Shown: positions 1 to 9,284 of the stretch, one piece after another
Layout: the number at the start of each line of letters is the position of its first letter
Position numbering within the stretch: position 1 is the stretch's first letter
Assembly (NCBI GenBank): GCA_036488725.1
Contig: DASXHD010000025.1
Span: 62,001 to 126,000 of the forward strand
Source of the DNA: DASXHD01 sp036488725
Lineage (GTDB): Bacteria; Myxococcota_A; Polyangia; Polyangiales; Polyangiaceae
Reading direction: 5' to 3'
DNA: 64,000 nt
Made by a program: the position numbers and the translations under genes
The notes under the pieces: generated by a model
Databases searched by the model: none
What the model saw: the letters and a program-made list of their open reading frames with translations, nothing else
What the model was told of the DNA's origin: nothing

Positions 1-1426
1 TGCTCTTCAGCCGGCTCGCGAGCTCGTAGCCGTCCATCACCGGCAGCCCGATGTCGAGGACCGCGATGTCGGGATGAAATTCTTCGGCGAGACGAATCGC
101 GCCCGGGCCGTCGTGCGCGGTCCGTGTCGCGAAGCCGTTGGCGGCCAGGGCGAACGCGAGCATGTCGGCGGCGTCCTCGTTGTCGTCGACGACGAGAATG
201 CGGCGCTGCGTCGCGGGCGGCGGCGGAATCGAGCTCGGAACCTTCTGCGTCTCGTGCACGGAGCCCGAGGCGTCGAGCGCAGGCAAGCGGACGACGAACT
301 CGCTCCCTTTGCCCGGGCCCTCGCTGCGCGCCGAGACCTCGCCGCCGTGGAGCTTCACGAGGCTCCGCACGATCGCGAGCCCCAGCCCGAGGCCACCGCC
401 GGAGCGATCGATCGTCTGCTTCTCTTGGACGAACAAATCGAAGACGCGCGGCAGCATGTCCGGCGCGATGCCCACGCCGTCGTCGCGCACCGAGACGAAA
501 ATATCGTCGCCGGCGCGCATCGCGCGCACCGAGAGGTGGCCGCCGGGCGGCGTGTACTTCGCCGCGTTCGTGAGGAGGTTGGCGAAGACCTGCGAGAGCC
601 GCACGAGATCGCCGGTCACGCGAAGCCCCGTGTCGATCGATACCGCGAGCTCGTGCCGCCGCTGTTCGAAGAGCGGGCTCGCCATCTCGATCGCGCGGGC
701 GAGGACCGTTTCGAGCGCGAGCACGTCGCGCTTCACGTCGACTTTGCCTTGCGCGATGCGCGAGACGTCGAGCAGATCGTCGACGAGCCGCGCGAGGTGC
801 GCGACTTGTCGATCGAGCACTGTGAGCTCGTGCTCGATACCCACGGGTTTGCGATGCCGAATGAGGTGGAGCGCGGTCACGATCGGCGAGAGCGGATTGC
901 GCAGCTCGTGGCCGAGCATCGCGAGAAAGTCGTCCTTTGCGCGGCTCGCGGACTCGGAGCGCACGCGCGCTTCTTTCTCGCCGAGCGCGAGCGTCTCGCG
1001 CTGCTCGAGCAGACCGCGCACCTCGTACTGACGGCGGCGCGCGCGGAGGGCGACCTGCGCGGCGGCGACGAGCGTGCGCACCGCGAGCGGTCGCTCGAGG
1101 ATGGTCACGTTGAACCGCTGGAGCGTGCGCGGCGGCGGCGCGCCGGGCTCCTCGTGCCGCTCGCGCGCGACGACGACGAGCGGCAAATCCGACCACGGCG
1201 GCTGCGCGTCGAGTAGCGCCGAGAGCGCGTCGAGCTGCGGCGTCGTCAGCGCCTCTTCGGCGAAGACGAGCACGCCGGCGCCATTGCGGGCGACCTCGCA
1301 CGCCGAGCGCACGTCGTCGCAGCGAACGGCTTGGAGACCGTTCTGCTGCAAGATCGCGACGGTCGCCTCGGCGTCACGGCCGAGCGGCGCCACCACGAGC
1401 ACGCGCTCGGACTCGTGCTCGGTCAC
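1..1426 (-). CDS. Hybrid sensor histidine kinase, 3' end cut by window edge
   Basis: Cytoplasmic two-component kinase, expected to autophosphorylate on His and pass phosphate to its own receiver. The GTG start at 1426 shares GTGA with the stop of the KaiC-like gene upstream, so the two are translationally coupled. Residues about 1-125 look like a receiver-type fold without a clear phospho-acceptor Asp. A short coiled linker follows, then the H-box GHELRNPL with His near residue 173, the N-box NLLTNAAKYTPPGG, the G1 box DDGVGIAP and a GGLGLGLAIV G2 box. A C-terminal receiver begins near residue 405 with the acidic pair in VVDDNED and acceptor Asp in LDIGLP. It ends at base 1, so the last part of the receiver is missing. 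No membrane segment is seen. Input probably comes from the KaiC-like partner or the N-terminal receiver-like domain; this is inference. Confidence 0.88.
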   Translation of the reverse strand, partial: MTEHESERVLVVAPLGRDAEATVAILQQNGLQAVRCDDVRSACEVARNGAGVLVFAEEALTTPQLDALSALLDAQPPWSDLPLVVVARERHEEPGAPPPRTLQRFNVTILERPLAVRTLVAAAQVALRARRRQYEVRGLLEQRETLALGEKEARVRSESASRAKDDFLAMLGHELRNPLSPIVTALHLIRHRKPVGIEHELTVLDRQVAHLARLVDDLLDVSRIAQGKVDVKRDVLALETVLARAIEMASPLFEQRRHELAVSIDTGLRVTGDLVRLSQVFANLLTNAAKYTPPGGHLSVRAMRAGDDIFVSVRDDGVGIAPDMLPRVFDLFVQEKQTIDRSGGGLGLGLAIVRSLVKLHGGEVSARSEGPGKGSEFVVRLPALDASGSVHETQKVPSSIPPPPATQRRILVVDDNEDAADMLAFALAANGFATRTAHDGPGAIRLAEEFHPDIAVLDIGLPVMDGYELASRLKS

Positions 1427-2928
1427 GGCTCTTTCCTCGGTATGAGCGACGTCGTCGAGCCTGCGAACTGCGGGCTGCCGGTGAGCACGCCGTGGAACTG
1501 TTCGAGCGGCGGCCCGAGCTGGAGGCCCCCCTTGCCGAGCGTGAACTCGCGGATCGTCTTCTCGTGCGCGCCGCTTCGCTGCTTCATGATCGAGATCGCG
1601 TTGTGCACGGCGCCCTGCGCCTCGAAGTAGCGCGTCAGGATCACGGTGTCGGCGAGGTACGAAATGTCGATGCTCGAATCGAGCGCGCCGACGAACCCGT
1701 GCTGCGGCGCGATGAGGAACGCGATCGTCCCGCGCTGCGCGAGATACGTGAGGAGCTCGTGCAAGAGCACGACGAGGAACTTCTCCTCGGGCATCGCGTT
1801 CAGATAACCGGTCACGCTGTCGACCGCGACGAAGCGCGCGCCCGCTTCGGCCTCGCCGTACACGCGATGCACGAACTCGCCGGGCGAAAGCTCGGCGGGA
1901 TCGACTTGCCGCAAGACGAGCGTCTCGGCCTCGAGGTGACGCCGAACCTCCAAGCCGAGCGCCTCGCTACGCGCGATGAACGTCGTCGGGTTCTCGTCGA
2001 AGAGATACACGACGGCGCGCTCGCCTCGAGCCGCCGTGTCGATCGCGAAGGTCGCGACGAGCGAGGATTTGCCGCTGCCCGGCGGGCCCGAGACGAGCGT
2101 GCTCGTGCCGCGAACGAGACCGCCTCCGAGCATTCTGTCGAGCGCCTCGTTGCCGGAGGTGACCCGCTCGCCGTCGGCCTCGCGCTCGACGCGGTTGGTC
2201 GCGGCGACCAGCCGCGGAAACACACGAAGACCGCCGGCGGTGATCGCGTAGTCGTGAAAGCCGCCGCGGTAAGAGCGCCCGCGCATCTTCGAGATGCGAA
2301 CGCGACGACGCTCGGTGCCGTACGCCGGAGCGTGTTGTTCGAGCAAAATCGCGCCGTGCGCGATGCTCAAGATTTGTTTGTCGTTCGACTCGGCCGTCCG
2401 GTCGTCGAGCAAGAGCACCGTGCATCGCTTTTTCGCGAAGTGATGCTTCATCGCGAGGATCTGCCGTCGGAAGCGCAGCGGCTGCTGCGCGAGCAAGCGG
2501 ATCTCGCTGAGCGAATCGAAGACGACGCGCTGCGGATCGCGACGATCGACCTCTTCGAGGAGCGTCTTCATCGCCTCGCCCAGCTCGATCTCGCCCGGAT
2601 GAAAGAGCGTCACGTCGCCGCCGAGCGCGCGCTGCTCGACCGCCTTCAGCTCGAAGATGTCCATCCCGTCGAGCGACCAGCCGTGGCTCGCCGCGCCGTC
2701 GCGGAGCTCCTCTTCGGTCTCCGAAAGCGTGATGTAGAGCACGCGCTCGCCCGCTCGCAGGCCGGACATCAAAAACTGCAGCGCGAGCGTCGTCTTGCCG
2801 GCCCCCGGATCGCCCTCGATGAGATACAGGCGATTGCTCGGCAAACCTCCGCCGAGAATCTCGTCGAGCCCCTTTACCCCGGTTTCCGCGAGCACCACGG
2901 GCAAAATCATAGTCGTGCGGCCGCCCAT
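1423..2928 (-). CDS. KaiC-family double-domain ATPase
   Basis: A RecA-fold ATPase with two KaiC domains. The first P-loop is GDPGAGKTT at about residues 39-46 (counting from the chosen start) and the second is GPPGSGKSS near residue 275. Each is preceded by the family signature of a target-binding GLDEILGGGLP or ALDRMLGGGLV stretch. In bacteria outside the cyanobacterial clock, such proteins often act as signalling ATPases next to histidine kinases, as here. The ATG at 2928 (MGGRTT) is chosen because the open frame beyond it overlaps the upstream gene; another ATG at 2910 (MILPVV) is equally close to the conserved start of the fold. No strong Shine-Dalgarno distinguishes them. A circadian role is not implied. 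Confidence 0.87.
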   Translation of the reverse strand: MGGRTTMILPVVLAETGVKGLDEILGGGLPSNRLYLIEGDPGAGKTTLALQFLMSGLRAGERVLYITLSETEEELRDGAASHGWSLDGMDIFELKAVEQRALGGDVTLFHPGEIELGEAMKTLLEEVDRRDPQRVVFDSLSEIRLLAQQPLRFRRQILAMKHHFAKKRCTVLLLDDRTAESNDKQILSIAHGAILLEQHAPAYGTERRRVRISKMRGRSYRGGFHDYAITAGGLRVFPRLVAATNRVEREADGERVTSGNEALDRMLGGGLVRGTSTLVSGPPGSGKSSLVATFAIDTAARGERAVVYLFDENPTTFIARSEALGLEVRRHLEAETLVLRQVDPAELSPGEFVHRVYGEAEAGARFVAVDSVTGYLNAMPEEKFLVVLLHELLTYLAQRGTIAFLIAPQHGFVGALDSSIDISYLADTVILTRYFEAQGAVHNAISIMKQRSGAHEKTIREFTLGKGGLQLGPPLEQFHGVLTGSPQFAGSTTSLIPRKEP

Positions 2929-2962
2929 TGGCGCGCCGCGTTTTGCCACAGAATCGGGGCGA

Positions 2963-3292
2963 TCAACGGATCGACAGCCAGACCACGACCGCTGCGAAGG
3001 CGACGCCGACGCCGATGGCAATGAGGAGGCGTGTCCGATCGATCGGCGCGCCGCCGACTTTCAGCGCCTGGTCCTTGGCTTCGCCCTGCCATGGCAGCAG
3101 CTCGTCCTCGTAAACGCCGTGCAGCGGCTGCGCGACCCGGGAGCGGAAGAGCGCTCGGCCGTCCTCGATTTCGCGGGCCAGGTCGCCGAGCAAGTCGCGC
3201 GACGCACGGACGCGCTCGGCATGGTCGAGCGTCATGTCGGCCAAGATCGCCTTAGCCAGCCGTTCGGCACCGCTCCGGTCCTCGATGGGCAC
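2963..3292 (-). CDS. Small tail-anchored protein upstream of KaiC/kinase pair
   Basis: About 109 residues from a GTG start at 3292 (VPIEDRSGAERLAK). The N-terminal 85 residues are soluble and helical, with a pattern of the type AERLAKAILADMTLDHAERV...LAREIEDGRALFRSRV. I associate this from memory with a widespread uncharacterised helical domain in myxobacterial proteins. The C-terminus is a single hydrophobic helix (LLIAIGVGVAFAAVVVW), so the protein is probably membrane-anchored with the helical domain in the cytoplasm. It lies 34 bases upstream of the KaiC-like start and probably leads that operon. Function unknown; it could tether or sense for the KaiC/kinase pair. The start codon is uncertain. 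Confidence 0.6.
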   Translation of the reverse strand: MPIEDRSGAERLAKAILADMTLDHAERVRASRDLLGDLAREIEDGRALFRSRVAQPLHGVYEDELLPWQGEAKDQALKVGGAPIDRTRLLIAIGVGVAFAAVVVWLSIR

Positions 3293-3358
3293 GGCCCATT
3301 CTACATCCGCAGAACCGACAGAAGCGTTTGACAGTCCAGCGCCCCCGCGAGAGAAGCG

Positions 3359-6300
3359 TTGTTCCGCAGCAACATGAAGCAAAACGGCCACACCAACGGG
3401 CACGGCTCCTCGGCAACCTTCGTCGCGGCCCGCGCCCCGCTCGACCCGCGCGCGCTCGCGGCCGGCAAGCGCATCGTGCTGCTCGGCGGCACGGGGTTTC
3501 TCGGGAAAATCTTCACGAGCATGCTGCTCTACCGCTTCCCGGAGATCGGGCGCGTGTACTTGCTCGTCCGCAAGGGAAAAGCTGCCGGCGCCGAGGCGCG
3601 GTTTTTCGAGAGCATCGCGACGAGCGAGACTTTCCGGCCGATTCGAGAAAAATACGGCGACGGGTTCGAAGCGTTTTTGCGCGAAAAGGTCGTACCGATC
3701 GACGGCGACGTGAGCTTGCCGCTCTGCGGGATCGACGTCGCGGCGATTGGGAAAGTCGACGCGGTCGTGAACGTCGCCGGCGTGGTCGACTTCAACCCGC
3801 CGCTCGACGAAGCGCTCGACGCCAACGCGTTCGGCGCGCAAAACCTGGTCGCGCTCGCCAAAGCGCTGGGACCTGCCGCGCTGCTCCACACGAGCACTTG
3901 CTACACCGCCGGTTTCCGCAAAGGGCCGATCCTCGAGGAGCAGCTCGACGTCCACCCGTTCCCGCGGAGCGAAGAGCTCGGCAAAGAGCTCTGGAATCCG
4001 GAGCGCGAAATCGCCGACTGCCTCGACGTCATCGCGCAAGCCAAGCACCGCTGCGACGACGCGTTTCGGCACAGCGAGTTTCGCGAGACGGCGAAAAAGA
4101 ATTTGCTGAAGCGCGGCGAGCCGACTCAAGGAAAGCCGTTCGACGAAGAGCTCGCGAAAGTGCGCCGCAAGTGGGTCGCCTCGCGCCTCGTCGAGGCGGG
4201 CGTCGAGCGCGCGACGCACTGGGGCTGGCCCAACACGTATACGTACACGAAAGCGATCGGCGAGCAGATCATCGCGCGGAGCGGCCTCCGCCACGCGATC
4301 GCGCGGCCGGCGTGCTGCGAGACGACGATCGAATATCCGTTTCGCGGGTGGAACGAAGGCATCTCGACGACGGTGCCCTTCATGTACCTCGCGATGAAAG
4401 GGCAGACGCATCTACCCGGCGGACGCGACGCGATCCTCGATTTGATCCCGAGCGACATGGTCGCGTCGGGAATGATCCTCGCGCTGCTCGAGCTCCTCGA
4501 GGGATCGCAGGCGCCCGTCTATCAGCTCGGCGCGGCGGACGTGAACCCGTGCAGCACGGCGCGCTACGGCGAGCTCGGCGGGATTTACAAGCGCAAGCAC
4601 TGGCAGCGAAAGGGCGGCAACCCGCTCGTGAGCTTCGTGCAGTCGCACTTCGAGCCCGCGGTCGTCCCGATGGCGTCGATCGAAAAAGTCGGCGCGCCTG
4701 CGTTCGCGCGCGCCGCCCGTTCGTTCGCGTCTGCCCTCCGCGCCGCGCCGCTGCCGCTCGCCAAGCCCGCCGTTCGCGCGCTCGACGACGTCGCGCTCGG
4801 CCAAGAGCGCATCGCCGAGCTCTTGCGGCTCTTCGCGCCGTTTTCAGGCAACACGCTCGGCCCGTTTTCTTGCGAGAACGTGCGCGCCGCTTACGCGCGA
4901 TTGCCTGCAGAATACAAGGATGTGATTCGGTGGACGCCCGAGACGATCGACTGGGCGGACTACTACGTCGGCATCCACATGCCGGCGATCGAAAAATGGA
5001 TCATGCCCGAGATGGAGAAGCGCATGGTGCGCGAGGCGAAGCCGCTCCGCGCTCACGCGACGCTCGCGTCGCTCGTCGACGAGATGGCCGACCGCCACGG
5101 GCACGCGGTCGCGCTCTCGTATCTCGAAGAGGGAGATCTTTTTTCGCGCATCACGTTCGAGGACGTTCGCGCGCGGCGTGACGCGGTCGCGGCGCGGCTC
5201 GCGGCAGCCGGCGTCTCGCGCGGCGATCGCGTCGTGCTCGCGGCGAAGAATCATCCCGATTGGGCGATCGCGTATTTCGGGATCGTTCGCGCGGGCGCCG
5301 CGGCGGTGCCGATGGATCCGGATCTCGATCCGGCGGCGTTCGCCAACGTCGTGCGCGAGTCCGGCGCGCGCGTCGCGATCCTCGACGTGCACGCGTGCGA
5401 GCGGCATCCGAATTTGGAGGGCGTCGAGGTCGTCGACTTGCACGACGTCTGTCGCGAGGGCGACGCGGCGCCGCCGGAGATCGAGCTCCTCGAGAGCGAT
5501 CTCGCGAGCGTCATCTTCACGAGCGGCACGACCGGGCGCCCGAAGGGCGTGAAGCTCACGCACAAGAACTTCGCGACGATGATCGCGTCGCTCGCGACCG
5601 TATTTCCGCTTCGCTCGGACGATCGCGTGCTCAGCGTCTTGCCGCTGCATCACACGCTCGAGTTTTCGTGCGGGCTGCTCTTGCCGTTTTCGCGCGGCGC
5701 GCGCGTGCAGTACGTCGGCGAATTGAACGGCGAGCGGCTCACGCACGCGCTCGAAGCAGGACGCGCGACGGCGATGGTCGGCGTTCCGGCGCTCTGGCAA
5801 GTCATCGAGCGACGTGTGCGCGCGCAAGTCGACGAGCGCGGGCCGCTCGTGAAAGCTGCGTTCGATTTCGCCGCGAACGCGAACCGCGCGCTAGGCCGCA
5901 CGCTCGGCGTCGACGCGGGAAAAGTGCTGTTTTCGCCCATCCACGGCGCGCTCGGCGGATCGCTCCGCATGCTCATCTCGGGCGGCGCGGCGCTGCCGAA
6001 GGAGACGCAAGAGCTCTTCCTCGGCCTCGGGCTCCCGCTTGCCGAAGGTTACGGCCTCACCGAAGCCGCGCCCGTGCTCACCGCGTCCAAGCCCTCGCCG
6101 AAGACCCGGCACGGTCACGTCGGCAAGCCGGTTCCGGGCGTCGAGATCAAGATCGACCATCCCGACGACGGCGGCGTCGGCGAAGTGCTCGCGCGCGGCC
6201 CGAACGTGATGGAGGGTTACACCGACGACGAAGCGACCGCGCGCACGCTCGAGGACGGGTGGCTGCGAACGGGCGATCTCGGCAAGCTCGACAAGCGCGG

Positions 6301-8011
6301 GCAACTTCAAATCGTCGGTCGCATCAAGGACGTCATCGTGACGACGACCGGCGAGAACGTCTATCCCGACGACGTCGAGCGGGCGCTCGGCGAGATCGAC
6401 GGCGTCGCCGAGCTCGCGGTCGTGGGAATTTCTTCGCCCAAGGGCGGCGAGCGCATCGCGTGTCTCGCGGTGCCGAAGCGTGACTCGTTGCCGCCTTCGG
6501 AGGGCGCGGGCGAGCCGCGCGACACGGCGCTCTCGGCGCTCCGGTCGCGCATCGCGTCGCTTCCGTATCATCAGCAGCCCGCGGTCGTGCACGTCTACGA
6601 CGCGCCGCTCCCGCGCACCTCGACGCGCAAAGTGAAGCGCAAAGAAGTGCGCGAGATCCTCGAGCGCATCGTCCTCGCGACGAGCGCCGAGGTCGACGGC
6701 GCGACCGAAGCGGGCCCGGTGCGCGTCGCGATCGCGGCCGTCTCGGGTCGGAGCGCGCGAGAAATCGGCGCGCACACGACGCTCCAAGGCGATCTCGGCT
6801 TCGACTCGCTCATGCTCACCGAGCTGCTCGAAGCACTCGAGTCGCGCGGCCGCGCGGTCGACGCGCAGCGCCTCCAGAGCTGCCGCAGTGTCGAAGACGT
6901 CGAGCGCTTGTTCGACGACGCGCCGTCGCGCCACGCTGCGCGACCGAAGCCGAACACGAAAATCGAAGGCCGCGAGCGCGATGAAGTGCGCCTCCCGCCG
7001 CAAGTACAAGAAGCCGCCAAGACCGTCATCGGCAAGCTGCAGGACGCGTTTTACGGCCAAATCATGAGCTCGAAGGTGACGGGGCGCGCGTTCATCCCGC
7101 AGAACCGCAACGTCATCGTCGTCGCCAACCACGCCTCGCACCTCGACATGGGATTCGTCCGGCACGCGCTCGGAAAATACGGCGAGGACATCGTCTCGCT
7201 CGCCGCGCAGGATTATTTCTTCGACCACGGCATCAAGCGCGCGTTCTTCGAGAACTTCACGAACCTCAAGGCGATCGATCGCAAAGGCGGCGCGCGCGCG
7301 AGCTTGCGTCAGGCGAGCGCGATTTTGTCCGAGGGCAAGACCGTCCTCGTCTTCCCCGAAGGGACGCGCAGCCCGAACGGCGACGTTCAAGAGTTCAAGT
7401 CGCTCGTCGGGCACCTCGCGCTCACGCACGGGATCGACATCTTGCCGATTTATCTCGCGGGCACGTACGAGTCGATGCCGCGCGGCGCGTCGGTGCCGCT
7501 CAAGCGCGACATCGCGGCGCGCATCGGGCCGCCGCTCTGCATCGCGGATCTGCGCCGCGTCACCGACGGCAAGTCACCCGCCGAAGCCGCACGCGAGGTC
7601 GCGCGTCTCGCCCGCGAAGCGCTCGTCGCCTTGCGCGACAAGCGCGTCTTCGATCTCTCGCGCCCCGAAGAAAAACGCGAGCACAAGCACCCGCTCGTTT
7701 CGCTCTTCGAGGAGCTCGAAGAAAAATTCGTTCCGGGCTCGGTCGACAAACCGGTGTCGTTTTATTTCACGCTCGGCAGCGACGACCACTCGAAGTGGAC
7801 GCTCCGCATCGATCCGGCGCGCTGCGAAGTGAGGAGCGGCAAGCCCGACGGCGGCACGGCCGACTGCGTGCTCAAGACGACGCCGGAGATTTTCACGCGC
7901 ATCGTCCGCGAAGCGTACGTGCCGGGCGTCGCCGAGTTCATGTCGGGCGCCGTGAAGAGCAACGACGTCGGGCTTCTGCAGACGTTTCAGAAGGCTTTTC
8001 AGCTGGGATGA
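3359..8011 (+). CDS. Multidomain fatty acyl reductase/AMP-ligase/ACP/acyltransferase/SCP2 protein (ElbD-like)
   Basis: A 1550-residue fusion. In order: a male-sterility type NAD(P)-binding acyl/thioester reductase (GGTGFLGKIF near residue 43, YxxxK as YTYTK near 294) with its C-terminal sterile-type region to about 570; an AMP-dependent acyl ligase (FTSGTTGRPKGV near 720, LRTGDLGKLD near 975); an acyl carrier domain with the phosphopantetheine Ser in GDLGFDSL near 1147; a PlsC-type acyltransferase (NHASHLD near 1257, FPEGTRSP near 1333); and an SCP2-like lipid-carrier domain from about 1460. It could load, transfer and reduce fatty acyl groups to aldehydes or alcohols and acylate a glycerol backbone. 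From memory, this matches the architecture of ElbD, an ether-lipid enzyme of Myxococcus xanthus. The TTG at 3359 has GAGAG just upstream; an ATG at 3374 is the alternative start. It is the first gene of an overlapping operon that ends in a lipid kinase. Confidence 0.9.
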   Translation: MFRSNMKQNGHTNGHGSSATFVAARAPLDPRALAAGKRIVLLGGTGFLGKIFTSMLLYRFPEIGRVYLLVRKGKAAGAEARFFESIATSETFRPIREKYGDGFEAFLREKVVPIDGDVSLPLCGIDVAAIGKVDAVVNVAGVVDFNPPLDEALDANAFGAQNLVALAKALGPAALLHTSTCYTAGFRKGPILEEQLDVHPFPRSEELGKELWNPEREIADCLDVIAQAKHRCDDAFRHSEFRETAKKNLLKRGEPTQGKPFDEELAKVRRKWVASRLVEAGVERATHWGWPNTYTYTKAIGEQIIARSGLRHAIARPACCETTIEYPFRGWNEGISTTVPFMYLAMKGQTHLPGGRDAILDLIPSDMVASGMILALLELLEGSQAPVYQLGAADVNPCSTARYGELGGIYKRKHWQRKGGNPLVSFVQSHFEPAVVPMASIEKVGAPAFARAARSFASALRAAPLPLAKPAVRALDDVALGQERIAELLRLFAPFSGNTLGPFSCENVRAAYARLPAEYKDVIRWTPETIDWADYYVGIHMPAIEKWIMPEMEKRMVREAKPLRAHATLASLVDEMADRHGHAVALSYLEEGDLFSRITFEDVRARRDAVAARLAAAGVSRGDRVVLAAKNHPDWAIAYFGIVRAGAAAVPMDPDLDPAAFANVVRESGARVAILDVHACERHPNLEGVEVVDLHDVCREGDAAPPEIELLESDLASVIFTSGTTGRPKGVKLTHKNFATMIASLATVFPLRSDDRVLSVLPLHHTLEFSCGLLLPFSRGARVQYVGELNGERLTHALEAGRATAMVGVPALWQVIERRVRAQVDERGPLVKAAFDFAANANRALGRTLGVDAGKVLFSPIHGALGGSLRMLISGGAALPKETQELFLGLGLPLAEGYGLTEAAPVLTASKPSPKTRHGHVGKPVPGVEIKIDHPDDGGVGEVLARGPNVMEGYTDDEATARTLEDGWLRTGDLGKLDKRGQLQIVGRIKDVIVTTTGENVYPDDVERALGEIDGVAELAVVGISSPKGGERIACLAVPKRDSLPPSEGAGEPRDTALSALRSRIASLPYHQQPAVVHVYDAPLPRTSTRKVKRKEVREILERIVLATSAEVDGATEAGPVRVAIAAVSGRSAREIGAHTTLQGDLGFDSLMLTELLEALESRGRAVDAQRLQSCRSVEDVERLFDDAPSRHAARPKPNTKIEGRERDEVRLPPQVQEAAKTVIGKLQDAFYGQIMSSKVTGRAFIPQNRNVIVVANHASHLDMGFVRHALGKYGEDIVSLAAQDYFFDHGIKRAFFENFTNLKAIDRKGGARASLRQASAILSEGKTVLVFPEGTRSPNGDVQEFKSLVGHLALTHGIDILPIYLAGTYESMPRGASVPLKRDIAARIGPPLCIADLRRVTDGKSPAEAAREVARLAREALVALRDKRVFDLSRPEEKREHKHPLVSLFEELEEKFVPGSVDKPVSFYFTLGSDDHSKWTLRIDPARCEVRSGKPDGGTADCVLKTTPEIFTRIVREAYVPGVAEFMSGAVKSNDVGLLQTFQKAFQLG

Positions 8012-8700
8012 AGGCGCGCGCGGCACTCGTCGCGCTGGTCGCGTGCGGGCCCGCCGCCGGGCCCGCGCACGTCGACGTGGCCGCGCCGCTGCCCCCGGTC
8101 TCGGTTTCCGAAGCTCCCGCGGCGGCGCGCGCGCCGCTTTTTCCGGAGGACCCGTCGCTCGACGCGGCCGCCGTGAAAGGTGCGCTCTTCACACAGGAGA
8201 CTTGGACCGGCGCCGGCGAGTCGCAGCAGCACTGCCGCGAGTGGGGCATCGACCCGGCGCGCGATGGCGAAGTGCGCGACACGATCAACGCGCTGCTCGC
8301 GCCGCGCGGGGTTCATCTGCCCGAAAAGGGCCGCGCGAAAAACATCGTCGTCGCGCTCGGGGCGTACGCGTCCGGCGTCGTCGACCGCGGCCCGCGCGAC
8401 AAGCTCGTCGTCTGCACCGAGGGCGTCGCGAGCCTCGCGGCCCACCGAGATTTCACCGCGCGTCTCATGGCGAGCCCGCGCGCGCCGCACGGCGCCGACT
8501 ACGAGGCCCTCGGCGAGCCGGATGTTGCGTGGCGACGCGTGCACGCGACGGCCGAGGTCGAAGTCGGATTTCGCTGGCCGAACGCCGACGCGACCGTCGC
8601 CGCGCGCGTCATCGCCACGCTCGCGACCAAGCACGACACGCGCTTCAAAGCGCATTTGCGCGGTTCGGATCTTTGGTGGACGGGGCTCGAAAAACCATGA
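8008..8700 (+). CDS. Predicted lipoprotein, function unknown
   Basis: About 230 residues. The ATG overlaps the stop of the lipid megasynthase (ATGA), so it belongs to the same operon. The short hydrophobic start MKARAALVALVACG has a possible lipobox (LVAC), suggesting an envelope lipoprotein, though the signal is short. The rest is soluble with two Cys in the mature region (QHCREWG, VVCTEG) and a regular alpha/beta character. It ends with a segment DLWWTGLEKP. I do not recognise the family. Its position between the lipid enzyme and the lipid kinase hints at a role in envelope lipid handling, but that rests on context only. Confidence 0.72.
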   Translation: MKARAALVALVACGPAAGPAHVDVAAPLPPVSVSEAPAAARAPLFPEDPSLDAAAVKGALFTQETWTGAGESQQHCREWGIDPARDGEVRDTINALLAPRGVHLPEKGRAKNIVVALGAYASGVVDRGPRDKLVVCTEGVASLAAHRDFTARLMASPRAPHGADYEALGEPDVAWRRVHATAEVEVGFRWPNADATVAARVIATLATKHDTRFKAHLRGSDLWWTGLEKP

Positions 8701-9263
8701 GGGCCTGGGTCCTCCCGATCTTCGCGATGGTCGCGGCGTGCGGCGCGCGCACCGGCCTCGGCGTGCCGCTCCGCGAAGACGCGAGCGTCCCCGACGCGCA
8801 TCACCCGCTCGACGGCGGCGTCGACGCGCCGATCGACGCCGAGCCCGACGTGCTCCCCTCGCCGCTCTGCGCGTCGGTCGATGCGTCCAAGCCCGCCGTG
8901 ATCTGCGCGGCCACGGTGCGCGTCGGCGCGATCACCATCGGGGGATCGTCGAGCTGCTTCGTCGACTTGCTCGTGCACGAGGGCGATCAAGGCACGGTCA
9001 GCTACGCGTGCGACGGCTCGTCGGAGTTTGCCGCGGGCGACTTTCCGAAGGGGACCTTCCCGGGCGGCGTGAGCGGAACGAACGTCGACCTCTGCAGCGG
9101 AACGACCTTCGTCTGGAGCGACGGTTGCACCTGGGCGAGCGCGCAACGCATCGCGGGCGACGTCGCGAGCGGCACGTTGACCTTCACCTACGACGAGCAG
9201 CCCATCTCCGGCGACGGCTGCGATCCGCCGTGCACCGCGTCGGGCCCGGTGATCGTGCAGTGA
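8697..9263 (+). CDS. Asp-rich-linker lipoprotein, function unknown
   Basis: About 188 residues, ATGA overlap with the preceding gene. A signal peptide with lipobox (IFAMVAACGA) is followed by a low-complexity Asp/Ala/Pro linker (DASVPDAHHPLDGGVDAPIDAEPD), a style common in myxobacterial lipoproteins. The mature domain carries six Cys and ends in a beta-rich stretch with CDPPCTASGPV. No catalytic motif is visible. The same secreted-lipoprotein style recurs across the window at 22817, 49742, 51368 and 62796. Probably outer-membrane or surface exposed; the role is unknown. Confidence 0.75.
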   Translation: MRAWVLPIFAMVAACGARTGLGVPLREDASVPDAHHPLDGGVDAPIDAEPDVLPSPLCASVDASKPAVICAATVRVGAITIGGSSSCFVDLLVHEGDQGTVSYACDGSSEFAAGDFPKGTFPGGVSGTNVDLCSGTTFVWSDGCTWASAQRIAGDVASGTLTFTYDEQPISGDGCDPPCTASGPVIVQ

Positions 9264-9284
9264 GGTCGTGCTAGAAACGCGCGC

